Assembly (NCBI GenBank): GCA_020744425.1
Contig: JAGMUV010000012.1
Span: 496,001 to 560,000, forward strand
DNA from: Dactylonectria macrodidyma
Taxonomy: Eukaryota > Ascomycota > Sordariomycetes > Hypocreales > Nectriaceae
Direction: 5' to 3'
Length of the DNA: 64,000 nucleotides
Of this stretch, positions 9,901 through 19,698 are shown piece by piece; the stretch's first letter is position 1; every line of letters begins with the position of its first letter. Below the pieces are notes generated by a model that saw nothing but the letters and a program-made list of their open reading frames with translations, searched no databases and had not been told where the DNA came from. The translations under genes were made by a program, and so were the position numbers.

Positions 9901-11117
9901 ATTACATGCCTAAGGACAAGAACGGATACGACTGCGTGTGGGTAGTTATTGATCGGCTCAGCAAGATCGCTTTTTCTATACCTTGCTACCAGCCGGTGAC
10001 AGCAAAGGACGTAGCGTATATGTACTACCACCACGTCTACCGTGTTTTTGGGGTGCCGGAGACGGTGACGTCAGACCGAGGACCACAGTTTATCGCCGCC
10101 TTCATGGATGAGCTATGCAAGCTTATCGGGGTGAAGCAGAAACTGAGCACAGCAGAGCACCCCCAGACAGACGGGAACACTGAGATCTACAACCAGTACT
10201 TGAACCACCGACTACGACCGTTTATCAACCATTACCAAGACGACTGGAGTGAACTACTACCGTCGATGGACTATGCGCAAATGAATCTCTACCACGAGTC
10301 ACTGGGTATGGAACCGGTGAGACTGTTACTCGGCCACTTGCCCCGATCCCAACTCGACTGGGATAAGAGAACCGACCTTGAGGGCTGCAAAACAAAAGCT
10401 GAACGTTTGTCGAGAGAGGATGCCCAGCAGTATGCTAAGCGGATTGCGGACTCCATTAAAGTTGCTAGGCAGAATCTCCACCAGGCGCAGGAACGGCAGA
10501 TCCGCCAAGCTAACAAGAAGCGCCGGGAACCGGATTTTACGGTTGGGGACAAAGTCTGGGTCGACATGCGCGGACTTACGAGTACAAGACCCAGCCAGGC
10601 GTTAGACTGGAGGAAGAGAGGGCCATGGACTATTGTGGAACAAGTCGGGCATTCATACCGCCTGGACTTACCCTCCTCGTGGCACATAAACCCAACTCTA
10701 CACGCGGATCGGTTACGGCGTTATCCCGACAATCCTATGCCAGGGCAGGATGAGGACCCACCACCACCTGAAGTCATCAACGGCGCCAAAGAGTACGAGG
10801 TTCACAAGGTCAAGGAGTCGCGGTACAATAAGCGCGACAAACAGCTCCAGTATAGGGTAGACTGGGTCGGACACGACCCCGACGATGAATGGTACCCTGC
10901 CGAAAACTTCAAGAACGCACCGATGCGACTGAAGGAGTTCCATGAGGAATATTCGGAGGCACCTGGGCCACCGAAGCGATTACAGGCCTGGGTCGACGCG
11001 GCTGCTGCGGATACGGACGTACCGGAGCACCCTGACGATAATCGACCGATCAAACTGGGCCGGGGGCCCAAGAAAGCACGACGGAAACGAAGAGTCTTCG
11101 TCATCTGGCGATCGTGA
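6894..11117 (+). CDS. pol: Pol polyprotein (PR-RT-RH-IN-chromodomain)
   Basis: Open in the -1 frame relative to gag from 6894 and overlapping gag to 6927; the first in-frame ATG is at 6990 (1,375 aa from there). Aspartic protease LCDTGADGYVF near the start; reverse transcriptase with WRFCVDYRKLNELT and YIDDILIYSE; RNase H with VETDASGGVVAAVL and FFSKTMNDAEMRYPIHDQEM; integrase with an N-terminal zinc motif (H..H, then CKPC) and a DDE core (TTDFHYM, TSDRGPQF, TDGNTEIYNQ); a GPWTIVEQVGHSYRLDLP module (GPY/F type); and a C-terminal chromodomain (QYRVDWVGHDPDDEWYP). This order is that of Ty3/Gypsy chromoviruses, whose chromodomain can direct insertion to marked chromatin. No internal stop. Expression likely needs -1 frameshifting in 6894-6927. 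Confidence 0.95.
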   Translation, partial: VVLRVGKRRVLGEVSSLGPELQSLIFDEGSINMDELLGGEKLYRPCTIASSGLAIKVKGLCDTGADGYVFVNKDLALRMHQQLQSRRILIPGRGLAVKGYKGGRQRITHITVATLDIDGRRQPNCPMLELGMHQELIIGRKWFEKHDVEISAKHRRLRWPDDRPKDYPSSDIVIPMSSLKGPRCSRPADQADMERRNQLSAERKKAREDRILRRGDRPPRRQWSDDAKENMAKMDRALRDTAPSLPMRDFNTELAMIQADLPRRPMIDTEGVTIEISIVSASRWQERVVKQEDTEWIGEVTLQEIDKIIEERLERREAGGENLRKDTPELREKVESKLPRQHLHLRHAFSKAESDALPPHRPGVDMKLELKEPIPDSRKVPPMYKLSLEQLEVMRNYIEEHLQKGFIVPAANAPYASPVLFAKKKNGGWRFCVDYRKLNELTAKEHCAPPLIEETQSRLAKAKVFTKLDIRQAFYRMRMSPESEDLTAFKTRYGTYKYKVVPFGLTNGPSHFQAYINHVLMDLLDVCCTAYIDDILIYSENVKDHEAHVNAVLERLVAAGLQADIDKSEFYVTETEFLGFIITTNGIRMDPKKMKAIIDWEEPTNVRGVQAFLGFCNFYRKFVEFYSRIARPLTLLTKKGIPWRWTEEETTAMKAMKLAISSAPCRAWYDPLRDTIVETDASGGVVAAVLTQKSEDGDWHPVAFFSKTMNDAEMRYPIHDQEMLAVVLALKEWNAELLGLQRQFLVITDHKALEYFSTKQRLNGRQARWADDLAPYDFKITYRPGRENVVADALSRKSSELATQKARREAAWNRVLLSRDLVISSIDYEVMAGPCTEPDSGEGPEVALIGAEAVESSVSSGREAIRAPEGWQLLDAVLRANRASPQSQPYRENAEKKADGWTMDEGVVCRNQRIFVPDEGVLRTLVIKENHCKLNVAHPGRNKTVRLVAERFWWPGLSADVDRFRANCKPCGRAHANRDKTPGLLHPLEVPHRIWQHVTTDFHYMPKDKNGYDCVWVVIDRLSKIAFSIPCYQPVTAKDVAYMYYHHVYRVFGVPETVTSDRGPQFIAAFMDELCKLIGVKQKLSTAEHPQTDGNTEIYNQYLNHRLRPFINHYQDDWSELLPSMDYAQMNLYHESLGMEPVRLLLGHLPRSQLDWDKRTDLEGCKTKAERLSREDAQQYAKRIADSIKVARQNLHQAQERQIRQANKKRREPDFTVGDKVWVDMRGLTSTRPSQALDWRKRGPWTIVEQVGHSYRLDLPSSWHINPTLHADRLRRYPDNPMPGQDEDPPPPEVINGAKEYEVHKVKESRYNKRDKQLQYRVDWVGHDPDDEWYPAENFKNAPMRLKEFHEEYSEAPGPPKRLQAWVDAAAADTDVPEHPDDNRPIKLGRGPKKARRKRRVFVIWRS

Positions 11118-11159
11118 GAATTTGATAACTTGCGCTCACGCGGCCGTTTTGAGCGCCTT

Positions 11160-11173
11160 GAAGAGGGGGGTGA
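11160..11173 (+). promoter_or_regulatory. Polypurine tract of the Gypsy element
   Basis: A purine run (GAAGAGGGGGGTGA, one pyrimidine) directly abuts the 3' LTR, as expected for the plus-strand primer. Confidence 0.8.
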
Positions 11174-11366
11174 TGTGACGGGAGCGTCTGGAGTGCTGGA
11201 CCCAGGGTGGGGTCGATACGTAACTAGGACGCACGGGGCAGGCTACAGGGACTATCAACGCGTGTACGCGTCTACGCGCCTGCCCGCTTTCTCTTTCCTC
11301 TTCATCGTAGTATTCTCGCAATACAGTGGCATTACCTCTTGAGTTGATCTCATCTGGCCCGTGACA
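11174..11366 (+). repeat. 3' LTR of the Gypsy element
   Basis: 193 bp, no difference seen from the 5' LTR, followed by the target duplication AAGGG at 11367-11371. Confidence 0.95.
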
Positions 11367-11371
11367 AAGGG

Positions 11372-12585
11372 GGTCCTAGCCTGGTCCCCAAAATACCCTG
11401 TAGTTCAGGGTAGACCAACTTGGTTATGGTCGGTAGAGATCTCAAGTACCTATATACCAGGCATTTTCACATACAAATTAAGGTATTCTGGAGCACCTGA
11501 TCAACCTCGACAAAGTGCTTTTGAACGTGGAACTAGCTGGTTGCACTATCTCGGCTGAGAAATCGATCTATTGCCAACGAACCGCTGAAATGGTTGGGTT
11601 TGTCTGTGGCACAAGTGGCCGGAAACCCACAGAGGCCAAGGTTCTGAAGATTTTGGAATGGAAACTAAGCGAAGACTTGACCCAGGTCAGGGCCTTCCTA
11701 GGGATTACGGGCTACTATCGCATATGGATCCTTCACTATGCGTGGGTAGCAACTCCCTTGACTGTCTTACTGAAGAAAGAGACACCCTGGACCTGGGGTG
11801 AATTACAGCAGAAGGCGATGGATACGCTGAAGTCTCTGATCACAGTTGCACCTATTCTCATCTCATTAGATCTGTCAGCAGAAGGAGGACCGATTATCCT
11901 CATGACAGACTCTCAATCTTCGGATGGGGTGCTGTTATCATGCAGGTCAGAAATGGAAGACGACACCCGGCAAGGTACGAATCCGGATCTTGGACCGATG
12001 CTGAAAAGCGTTATGATGCGACAAAACTGGAGTGCAAAGGAGTGCTTCATGCGATTAGACGCTTACGAATGCATCTATATGGAGTTCCCTTCATTCTAGA
12101 GACAGACTCTCGCGTACTGGTAGACCAGATCAACAATGGTGCAGATGACATCCCGGCTGCTATGGTAGTCCGATGGATTAGCTACATCCTATTGTTTGAC
12201 GTCACTGTTAAGCATGTTCCTGGCAAGAAGAATGGAGTTGCCGACGGTATTTCTAGGAAACCTGCGGGAGAATCGGACAAGTGGGACAAAGAGGCAGAGG
12301 GAGATATCGAAGAAGTCATCGACGCTCACCTCAACGCTGTCCTAGTTGGACCCCAGGAAACCTCTTTGGAAGAAAATTACACTGGTCAATGGCTAGTGTT
12401 AGCAAAGTTCTTAACAACTCTCCAAAGGCCGGAAGGGATGGCTGCTAAGGACTATCGGAGACTGGTCCGAAAGGCGATACAGTTCTTTGTCCGAGGAGGT
12501 CGAATTTGGCGCAGAGGACGACGAGAAGGAGACGACCCAGCATTGGTAGTTGACTCTCAGGAGGTTCAGAAGCGTCTATGCCCGC
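11372..12585 (+). pseudogene. Decayed Gypsy-type pol fragment (RT end, RNase H)
   Basis: A different and older retrotransposon scrap on the plus strand. Reading 11515-11935 gives the RT thumb and connection (VRAFLGITGYYRIWI, ATPLTVLLKKETPWTW) and the first RNase H strand in altered form (MTDSQSSDGVLL). The frame then shifts near 11935 and continues to about 12585 with YDATKLECKGVLHAIRRLRMHLYG, FILETDSRVLVDQ and KHVPGKKNGVADGISR, typical of RNase H. It breaks off where a minus-strand DUF3435 relic begins. No LTRs found. It forms the right flank of the younger Gypsy insertion. Confidence 0.85.
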
Positions 12586-13334
12586 ACGACAGGTCGACTC
12601 GATGTACTCCCCGATCCGAGAAGAAGAGTATGCATTCCCTAATAGGAACCCCCAGTCATCGATGAGCGTTCCTGGGCGCTTGTATTCGACCCAGTCCGCC
12701 GCCCAAAGCTGCCTCGCATAATTCAGCAAGACTTTTTTCGTGGCAAATCTCCTAGATCTCTTTATGTTTGGAATTCCCATCTCTTCTGCCAGTGGCCCGT
12801 TAATGTACTAGCATCGAAGTCAATATTATAAGAAATTCAGTAAGAAGCGAAGAATGAGATGAATACCTCTGTCACAGAATGTGCTATTCCACGCGGTATT
12901 GATTGCTCGGGGTTGGCGCGCTGCCAAGCTGCCGTGAATGTGTTCCAGTACTTCCGCACAGTCTCCGAACCGGGAACCTCAATCCCTTCCTCACCATCGA
13001 TACTGTAGGCCATTTTCCTCACGAAGTCTTTCAGAGACCTCAAGTCATCTGGTGATGCCTCTGGCTTTTGCTTCTGGTATCTGCATACTGAGGTCAGCCA
13101 AATGTCCGTATATATAGGCGATATAACACACTCAAGCCATAGTTGCATCTTCTTGGCGTAACTCCGTTCCACTGCAGGCTGGATCTTCCTCAGGACTAAT
13201 TCTCCATTCACGATGTTGCTTTCCTTCTCTGAGCTCCTTTCGCAGCCTAGGTGGAGGGTGTCAGCTGCGCTTTTACAGCCTTTAGGTGTTCTCAGGGGTC
13301 TGCATCTACCCACTTCTATCCACAACCACCTCAA
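12576..13334 (-). pseudogene. DUF3435 (FluG-domain / tyrosine-recombinase type) relic
   Basis: Two minus-strand exons. Exon 1 (13334-12867) encodes KIQPAVERSYAKKMQLW and VRKYWNTFTAAWQRANPEQ. A 59-bp GT..AG intron (12866-12808) joins it in frame to exon 2, which reads YINGPLAEEMGIPNIKRS, ARQLWAADWVEYKRPGT and AYSSSRIGEYIESTCRAG. The last stretch is the recognisable signature of fungal DUF3435 proteins. Coding similarity stops at about 12580, where the pol scrap begins, so the C-terminal half is missing. DUF3435 is also the fold of the Starship captain recombinases, but only the N-terminal and core-binding part is here and no catalytic Arg/His/Tyr region is present. Confidence 0.65.
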
Positions 13335-14447
13335 CAGTGATAGAATAGATGACTTAGTAAGCCGACCTGAGGTTGAATTGATAGAAATAGACCCTATCTA
13401 TCAACGTAGATGCCATCTACGGTGATACAGAACGCCTCAAACGCCACAGCGGATCAAGGATATCCCGCCAGCATCAGCCTCGCAATTCCTCAACGCCATC
13501 ATCAGACCATCCACCCTCATCTCCCTCATCAACCTGCTGGCCCAGTTCATCCTCAAGCGCCTCGATCTCTGTACTCCTAAGGGTGAATGGTGGCTGCTGA
13601 TCTGCTAGTCTGCCAGCAAGATATATGTGTCTATCCACGTTGAGTGCCTCGCCGGCTCGGATCAATTAAGGCGCCGGGATAATAACAAATATTACGAAGG
13701 CAGCGGAAATAGCAAATGTGAGGCGGAAATGGGCCGCTTGGGGCATTGGTGGCTGATCCAGGCGCTGATCGAGCGGCGGAAATTGCTGGCGTCGTTGAGG
13801 TTCCGGTACCTCACGTCTCTGCCAGATTACTAGGCATTTTATGTATATATACATTAACGATTTCTTGGCAATCTACCCACTTGAATCTATGTTGATGAGG
13901 CCATGATAGAAAAGGATAGAAGCTTGGCAGCAGGCACGGTAGAATGGGTAGTAAGCACAGCTTCCTATCAATAGTAGATGGTGCGTCTACTTTTGGCGGA
14001 TAGATGCAGACCCCTGGATGGAGCCTCCAAGTTGGCTGTTGGAGTAGGCTTAAGGAGCAAACTGGTATTGGCTTGCGAACTGGCTGTGCCCCGCAAAGAG
14101 CGGAATAGGATCGAAGGGGATGCAAGGTAGAGAGTCTGTTGTAGGTAGACGTGCTGCCACCTCTACGAAGTATTTCTTGAGAATATGATCAATACTTGAT
14201 ACACCCAAAGAATCGCTGCCACGTACTAAGCTATGACTAAGGCTGTCCCATTCTATGTATACGATATTTGCTAGCCACTTCAATAGGAGTGCGCATTCCG
14301 CTTTTGCTGGTGCAATTGGCAAATGCAACACCTCCTAACTGCCAATTCGAGATTGATGACCTCGAGAAGGATTGGACCTGGACTCGATGTCTCCAACGCG
14401 TCGTTGCGTGATGTCTCCTGCGTTTGAACACAGCTTCCGGGACTCGT
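13335..14447. other. Gene-poor stretch
   Basis: Only short, unrelated open frames on both strands; none has a motif I recognise. A Glu/Asp-rich frame at 13474-13665 (minus) could be a scrap of a larger gene, but nothing supports this. Confidence 0.4.
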
Positions 14448-15066
14448 CTATATGGAACTTTGCCTAACTCCTGGCCCTAGATTGACTTGTCTATTTGGAA
14501 TGAATATCGACTTGCACAATGGGCAGTCGACATGGCGTTTCTGTAGCCAAGAGTCGATGCAACTCGTATGAAAGACATGTTTACATTTCAATCGTCGGAC
14601 ATCATCCTGGTCCATGAGCACTTCGAGGCAAATTGCACTGCACTGATGTCAGCATTGATAGGAAAACCTTCACTTCAACTTGGAACCTACCAGACTTCAG
14701 CTGAGCTGGACTGCGCTGAGGCCCAACTCGCCTGCTTCTTTAACCCCTTGACCTCCTTGTACTTCTGCGATGGGTCTGCCTCATTCAGCGTCTGTTGATT
14801 GATTCTCTCCTTTTGTACACCTTGTGCAGTCTCGACGTCTGTATGAGGTTGGCGATGATGGCGTCGGAGCTTGACCAGATGGCTTCGGTCATTAGCATGG
14901 GCATGAATTGCAACAAGAAGGCAAGAATCACGTACATGATGAGGAATATGAACGCTAAAAAAAAGATTCCGCCAAACGGGACCAAGAACCACGGCGTTTT
15001 TGCCGAGGTAGTCCCATCATCGTAATCGCTCTGGGTCGTCGAATTGCCTTTAGGAATGTAGTTCAT
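14448..15066 (-). CDS. Membrane-anchored RING-H2 finger protein (putative E3 ubiquitin ligase)
   Basis: Starts at ATG 15066. One strongly hydrophobic segment (FFLAFIFLIMYVILAFLL, about residues 34-51) is followed by a basic linker and, after a 53-bp intron (14690-14638, GTAGGT..CAG), by a RING-H2 finger: VCAICLEVL, then CKHVFHTSCIDSWLQKRH, then CPLC, ending at TAG 14448. All eight zinc ligands (C..C, C.H, H..C, C..C) are present once the intron is removed. The family transfers ubiquitin to substrates at internal or plasma membranes. Oddity: the membrane part and the linker are in different frames near 14820. Only a 29-nt GT..AG segment (14820-14792) would join them, which is short for an intron, so a one- or two-base change or a pseudogene cannot be excluded. 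Confidence 0.6.
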
Positions 15067-16116
15067 AGACCGTTACGTTTCTTGGAGTACTTATTGTCAA
15101 AAATCTGGTCACGTTCACTGGAGACGCTGAGCCATGGGTGGTCCGTCTAGTCTCATAAATTTATCTTTTGTTTCAGGACTGATCATAAGTTTCCGCCACA
15201 AACTCATCACGGCGTTCTGGGGTCACATGGGTGGACTGACCAAAGATCATGACGCCACCGATATTGCGGCTTTGGTGTGTTTCCACGCCCAATAGGAATG
15301 ATGCGCTGGTGCCGTATGCATGCATTGTGCGGGGCTTCCGCGCAAGTGCGTCAGGGTGGCGTAATGAAGGAGGACGTGTTGCCACGCCCTCCCATCCGCG
15401 AGAAGCGTGCCCATTGAACTAGCCAATTCTGTTGGGTAGACGATGCGCTGATCCAGATAAATCTAGATGAAGGGGAGGAATATAGTAGTTTTATTGATTG
15501 ATCTTGTTGCTTGTCTTTTTCTGGATCCCCTCCTTTCCAATTGTGGAGAGGGGGTCCGGTTTTCTCTTCCCCTTATTCGTGCCGGATATCTAGATAATGT
15601 TTTCCAGTGTCCTTTTATCCGCACATCAGGGCCAATCTAACAAATTCTACGAGACCCCGAGAAACGCCTGTCACGATGTGTATTTTGGGTAGCAGGGCGT
15701 GTACATGGCGTGTGACGGCCATAGCAATATCCTTCTAGCTACTTCTGCATAAAGGATGTACAGGGACTCAGAGCGGGGACTTGAGGCAACTCAGAATAAA
15801 CACACACCCAATCAGACGCCTCACAGAATCAGAGCTCGTGACATCAATCAGTCGCCAGGGTTGGTGGGCCAAGCTGCAGGAGAGTGGATGACGTCGCCAG
15901 CCGCCACTCTCGAAAGGAGGGGTGGGCCTGAATAATGCCATTCTGACATTGAACGAGAGCTACGATCTCGATGATGACCTCATGGGCGTTGGGGAGGGGC
16001 GAAATCTGTTGTTCGTGTTTGTAGTGAACTTATATGACTCTTGCTTGTAACGTAGTGAGTAGACGCAAAGTGACAACTTACGACTATTCATCTAAATCGA
16101 CCACCACATTTCGCGC
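15067..16116. other. Intergenic stretch
   Basis: No convincing gene. Positions about 15677-15745 (from GTGTATTTTGGG to AGCAATATCCTTCTAG) resemble a 60-bp segment at 61580-61637, so a short dispersed repeat is present. The rest shows nothing recognisable. Confidence 0.4.
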
Positions 16117-16569
16117 ATGGAATCGGAATCCAGCGAAAAGCAGCCCCAGCAGGTGCAACGCCGGGGCAAGAAGGGCAACAAGGTCGCCAGACGCCAGTCC
16201 AGGCAGCGACAACAGCAACAATCAGGACCCCTAGACCAGCTTCCCGTCGCGGGAGACGTGGGCAATACCTTGGACAACACCCTCGGGGATGTCTCAAATA
16301 CGCTGGGAAATGTGGGTAACAATACTGTCCAGCAACAGGGCGGCGACGATGATGGGAAGAATGACGCCTTAAGGCTGCGACTCGATCTGAATCTAGATAT
16401 GGAGATCCAACTCAAGGCCAGGATCCATGGTGATTTGGAACTAGCGCTTCTGTAAGTTCAAACTCCCCCACGACTCCTTCTCTTCATGTATCTTGGCGTC
16501 CAATATCCAGCACAGGGTAGTCGTGCGAAATATTGGGCTAATTGTGTTCTGTTTCTCAGGGACACTTGA
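16117..16569 (+). CDS. Small conserved fungal protein of unknown function
   Basis: ATG 16117. The N-terminus is basic and Gln/Arg-rich (RRGKKGNKVARRQSRQRQQQ), the middle is a low-complexity Asn/Thr/Gly/Val repeat (VGNTLDNTLGDVSNTLGNVG), and the C-terminus is a tight alternating Leu block, LRLRLDLNLDMEIQ then LKARIHGDLELALL. I recognise this C-terminal block from many short proteins of filamentous ascomycetes, but know no assigned role. The open frame stops at 16455. A GTAAGT donor at 16452 and a CAG acceptor at 16559 give a 108-bp intron and the ending ALLDT, so the gene probably ends at 16569 (about 114 aa). No signal peptide. Confidence 0.65.
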
Positions 16570-16711
16570 TCTATCTACGGACGTGCTCGGCGCAACACAT
16601 CCTCATACGCTCACTAGCATGAGCAACCTCGCAGGTGTGCTTCGTAGCCAGGGCAAGCATGAGGAGGCTAAGGCGATCCATCGACTGGCGTTTGATCTAT
16701 ATAGGGTTTGA
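16560..16711 (+). pseudogene. Tetratricopeptide (kinesin-light-chain type) fragment
   Basis: One TPR unit is readable: STDVLGATHPHTLTSMSNLA followed by GVLRSQGKHEEAKAIHRLAF. Such repeats form long arrays in fungal NLR-like and kinesin-light-chain-like proteins. Here there is one unit, ending at a stop, with no partner domain nearby. Its start coincides with the splice acceptor proposed for the preceding small gene, so the fragment may have landed there, or may supply its last exon in another frame. Confidence 0.6.
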
Positions 16712-17417
16712 TCTGATGGCTTTAGTTCCGAGAAGATTGAAGATTATAAGTTCAAATTACTGCTTGTTTCTTTGTGCTCTTTATTTCGTTCTCTCTTTGC
16801 CCCCTCCAGAGCCGGTGAAGATCGTCTGTGAGGGCGTGGAACGATCAGAGGCTGTTACGTCGATAGACTGTATAGTGGAGGAGGTGGAAGCTGTCTCAAC
16901 GTCTCGAAACGGGACTAGCGAGCTGTCGAGGATGGAGATGGAAGTTATCATTAGCCCCGAACTAGCCAAGGGAATAAGAACGCTTACATCCAAGTGTAAG
17001 GGTATGGACCCTACTCTTGGCCAATGGGCATCTAGTCCGACTATCCTCACCTGTCGCACAACGAAGTCGCTCATTAGGTGACACCGCCTCTTCCTGTGTC
17101 GTTTGAAGCTGTACTGTACTAACAATTGCCGCTGATTATCTTGGACAAGTGCTAGACAATCTGCCAAACGGTTATGCCTTGCCCTCCGCTTTCACTTCGT
17201 GAATATCTCGTCTTCTGTTGAGAACGCGACTTCGGCCCGCGAACCCTGGGCTTCCCTACTACACGACACCTTGCTTCGTGGCCAACGCTGAAGCTGGCAC
17301 CAGGTGCCCATTACCACGACGTGCCACGTGGTTGGCCTAGTACACTGGGCCGGAACCGCGGCTCTGCTGTGCGACCGATAGTCCGAGGCAATTACTCCCT
17401 TTCTTCATTCTTACACC
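16712..17417. other. Intergenic stretch
   Basis: Short open frames without recognisable motifs. Nothing else seen. Confidence 0.35.
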
Positions 17418-18577
17418 ATGCCGATACCGACAGTGGTGCCCGATTTTGAGTACGGAACCAATGCCGCGCCCACCAGCTCCCTGGAGACATTGGTCTGTCG
17501 CCAGCTGAAGATTGCTGCTAGGGCAGTGGGCACGACGGCTGTAGCATCGGCGATGACACCGCCGGTCCATCCAAACAGTCTAATCATTGACATGGGCGAC
17601 TACTTAACCCGGGCTGCCCGCGTGTGGCTCCACTTGACCACCAACCTGGTTGATGGACCTCATGTAAGCATGGCAGTCGTCGATGCGCATGAGCAGATAA
17701 GGCTAGAGAACCGCGTCTCCGAGTTGTCTCCCATCGTGCTCATGGATCTAGAATTTGGAAGATTAAGGCAAGGCAATTTCACACACGCCTATTGTTCATC
17801 GATGTGTCTTAGCGATTGTGACGAAGCCCGGCTAATATTCCTTAATAGAAAAATCCGGGGCTTGGCTGAAAAACTGTCTCGTGACCTTCAGAATATTTGG
17901 GCGCAGAAACCCTTCTTGGTCTGTGAAACGACGAGCTCCCTGCCGGACTTGGTCCATCTGCTGGAGATTGCTGCCAGGGAAGTGGCCATGTCGGCCACAG
18001 CACCAGCGCTGACACCACCGGCCCTTCCACATAGTCTAATCAGTGACATTGGGGACTACTTGACCCAGGCTGCACGCGTGTGGCCTCGCTTGACCGTTGA
18101 TCTATTTAATCGGCAATTGAGTATACGGAACCACGTCTCTGATTTGCCTCTCACTGTGTTTATGAATGTTGGGCTTCGAAGAATACAGTAAGACAATCCA
18201 AGAATCGTACCCACACCTCGCGTCTGTCGACGTGTTGTGACCATCGTGACTAACCATGACTAATATACCTCGATAGCAAAACGGCATACCTGGTTAACAG
18301 GTTCTCACGCAACGTCCAGAAGGTTTGGCCGCCAATAAAGACGAGGGTTACCGAAAGTCCGCCCAGTCAAGCGCCAATGACACCCGTGTCTAGGATCGTA
18401 AGAGAGCAACCGCTGTATGGACCCATGCAAGAAGTGGTACTTCACCCTACGGAACGGGATATAAGAGACTGTTGGAGGCGGCAAACATCTCGGAGGAGTG
18501 TCCGGAGGAGTGTCCGGAGGAGTGTCCGGAGGAGCTCATCCGTATCTGTACTTCTCTCGCCGAAAAGTCGGAGCTAG
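17418..18577 (+). CDS. Two-repeat protein of unknown function
   Basis: I do not recognise the family. The protein holds two copies of a module of about 140 aa. Copy 1 has SSLETLVCRQLKIAARAVGT, HPNSLIIDMGDYLTRAARVW and NRKIRGLAEKLSRDLQNIW; copy 2 has SSLPDLVHLLEIAAREV, PHSLISDIGDYLTQAARVW and HKTAYLVNRFSRNVQKVW. Copy 2 is interrupted by an 89-bp GTAAG..TAG intron (18188-18276). At the same place copy 1 has an 81-bp segment (17768-17848) that begins GCAAG and ends TAG, so it may be a GC-AG intron; its length is a multiple of three and it has no stop. After copy 2 the frame runs through a 12-bp tandem repeat to TAG 18577. No membrane segment or signal peptide. Confidence 0.5.
18494..18533 (+). 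repeat. 12-bp tandem repeat
   Basis: Three copies of GGAGGAGTGTCC plus a partial fourth, adding RRSV units in the frame used for the two-repeat protein (or EECP units in another frame). Expansion of a coding microrepeat. Confidence 0.8.
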
Positions 18578-18619
18578 CGGCCAGGGTCAACTGTTCCTCA
18601 TATATTAGCTAGACTAAGG

Positions 18620-18790
18620 CGACATGGCTCAGTGTAGTAGCTCAGTGTGATGGCCCAGTGTGGTGACTCAGTGTGGTGGCTGTGTGGAATGATCGTTAGT
18701 GATGAATAGCTCAGCGGAATGGCTCAACGTGCGTGGGAGAGAATGACTCAGCGGAAATAAACCAGTGTAATTGCTCAGTCTAATGTCTCG
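18620..18790. repeat. Degenerate short tandem repeat
   Basis: Repeated words of about 13-15 bp built on GTGGCTCAGTGT (for example near 18624, 18638, 18651 and 18665), becoming irregular towards 18790. Noncoding. Confidence 0.6.
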
Positions 18791-18804
18791 CCGTTGCTCG
18801 TCCA

Positions 18805-19260
18805 AGGTGGCGATCAACTCAATCCAATCCACCACCGAGGGTATATTGAATTGAGTGGACCTCCCACCGGATTCTCTATGTGGAGTTGATCAACCGAGGG
18901 GCCTCGTGGAATTGAAGTGGGTGGAATTGACATCCAGTGGAGCAGCGATACGATGATCAATTACACGATCAATCCAGGTTCATTCTTCCCACTCGCCGCC
19001 TCGTCCTCTTTTTCTGCGGCCAACCGATCTTCCTCCTCCTCTCCACCATAGCCCCCGTCCTTGTCTCTAGGGATCTGATTACTGAGCAAGCTCTTATGCT
19101 CACCAGTTATTTCAATATTCTAGGTACACTCGGCTTGATGTCTGGCAATCGGCATCCCTTCTTCAACACGTGTTTACAGGCCCATTGTCTGTCACTGTCG
19201 TTCTGTATATCGAATCCAAAAGGCTATATCTACAAGGAAAGATCCCTTGACCTTTAAGAC
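18805..19260 (-). pseudogene. hAT N-terminal relic with broken BED finger
   Basis: On the minus strand about 19225-19135 reads GFDIQNDSDRQWACKHVL, which parallels EYGYDVQKGNDRKWVCKICI in the BED finger of the relic at 1146-1376. Upstream on that strand (18805-18900) is the same kind of GTTGATCAAC field as near 1865. No more of the transposase is present. This is a 5' scrap of a related hAT family. Confidence 0.5.
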
Positions 19261-19698
19261 TACAAGTAGCCGTAGAATTTAGCCCAAAGAACCGACTTTG
19301 TTTGTTTGTTTGTTTGTATATTTTTCGTCCGGAGGGCTGTGGCGCCCATAAAGTCCCCTATTGGGGCACAGGACGTGCTGAGCTAGGGTCTCTAATGCTA
19401 AATCTACGCAATACTTTCGTGAAATACAGAAAAGACCACTATCCAGCATATCATCGGCTCAAAGGCGCATTCTGTCGAGCCTGTTACCCGTCAGCGGGAT
19501 CACCAGGCGCGGCTATCATAGCAGTAGCCGCTACATGGGCCAGTCTTTAGGGAGATTGGTGAGAGGGCATTGGCATGACTGCACGAGGCGGTCAAGCCCG
19601 TATAATTGAAGAAAAGGAATAAAAGAGAAGATAGGAGAGAGGAGAGAATACAATAAAAGGAGAGGAAGAGACGCGGGTGCGTCTCAGGTCTGCCTCGT
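19261..19698. other. Intergenic stretch with TTTG microsatellite
   Basis: About five TTTG units at 19297-19318. The purine-rich stretch at about 19600-19670 lies just past the coding end of the minus-strand LINE relic and may be its 3' UTR. No gene seen. Confidence 0.5.

Larger units (their letters stand above)
2304..11366 (+). mobile_element. Ty3/Gypsy chromovirus LTR retrotransposon with a nested hAT
   Basis: Complete element of 9,063 bp, or about 6.29 kb without the nested hAT. It has 193-bp LTRs at 2304-2496 and 11174-11366 that read as identical, both starting TGTGACGGG and ending CCCGTGACA. A 5-bp target duplication AAGGG flanks it (2299-2303 and 11367-11371). Internal order is primer site, gag, pol (protease, RT, RNase H, integrase, chromodomain), polypurine tract. 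Identical LTRs indicate a recent insertion. The hAT at 3281-6043 interrupts gag and so arrived later. The copy is defective as it stands, because gag is split. Confidence 0.95.
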
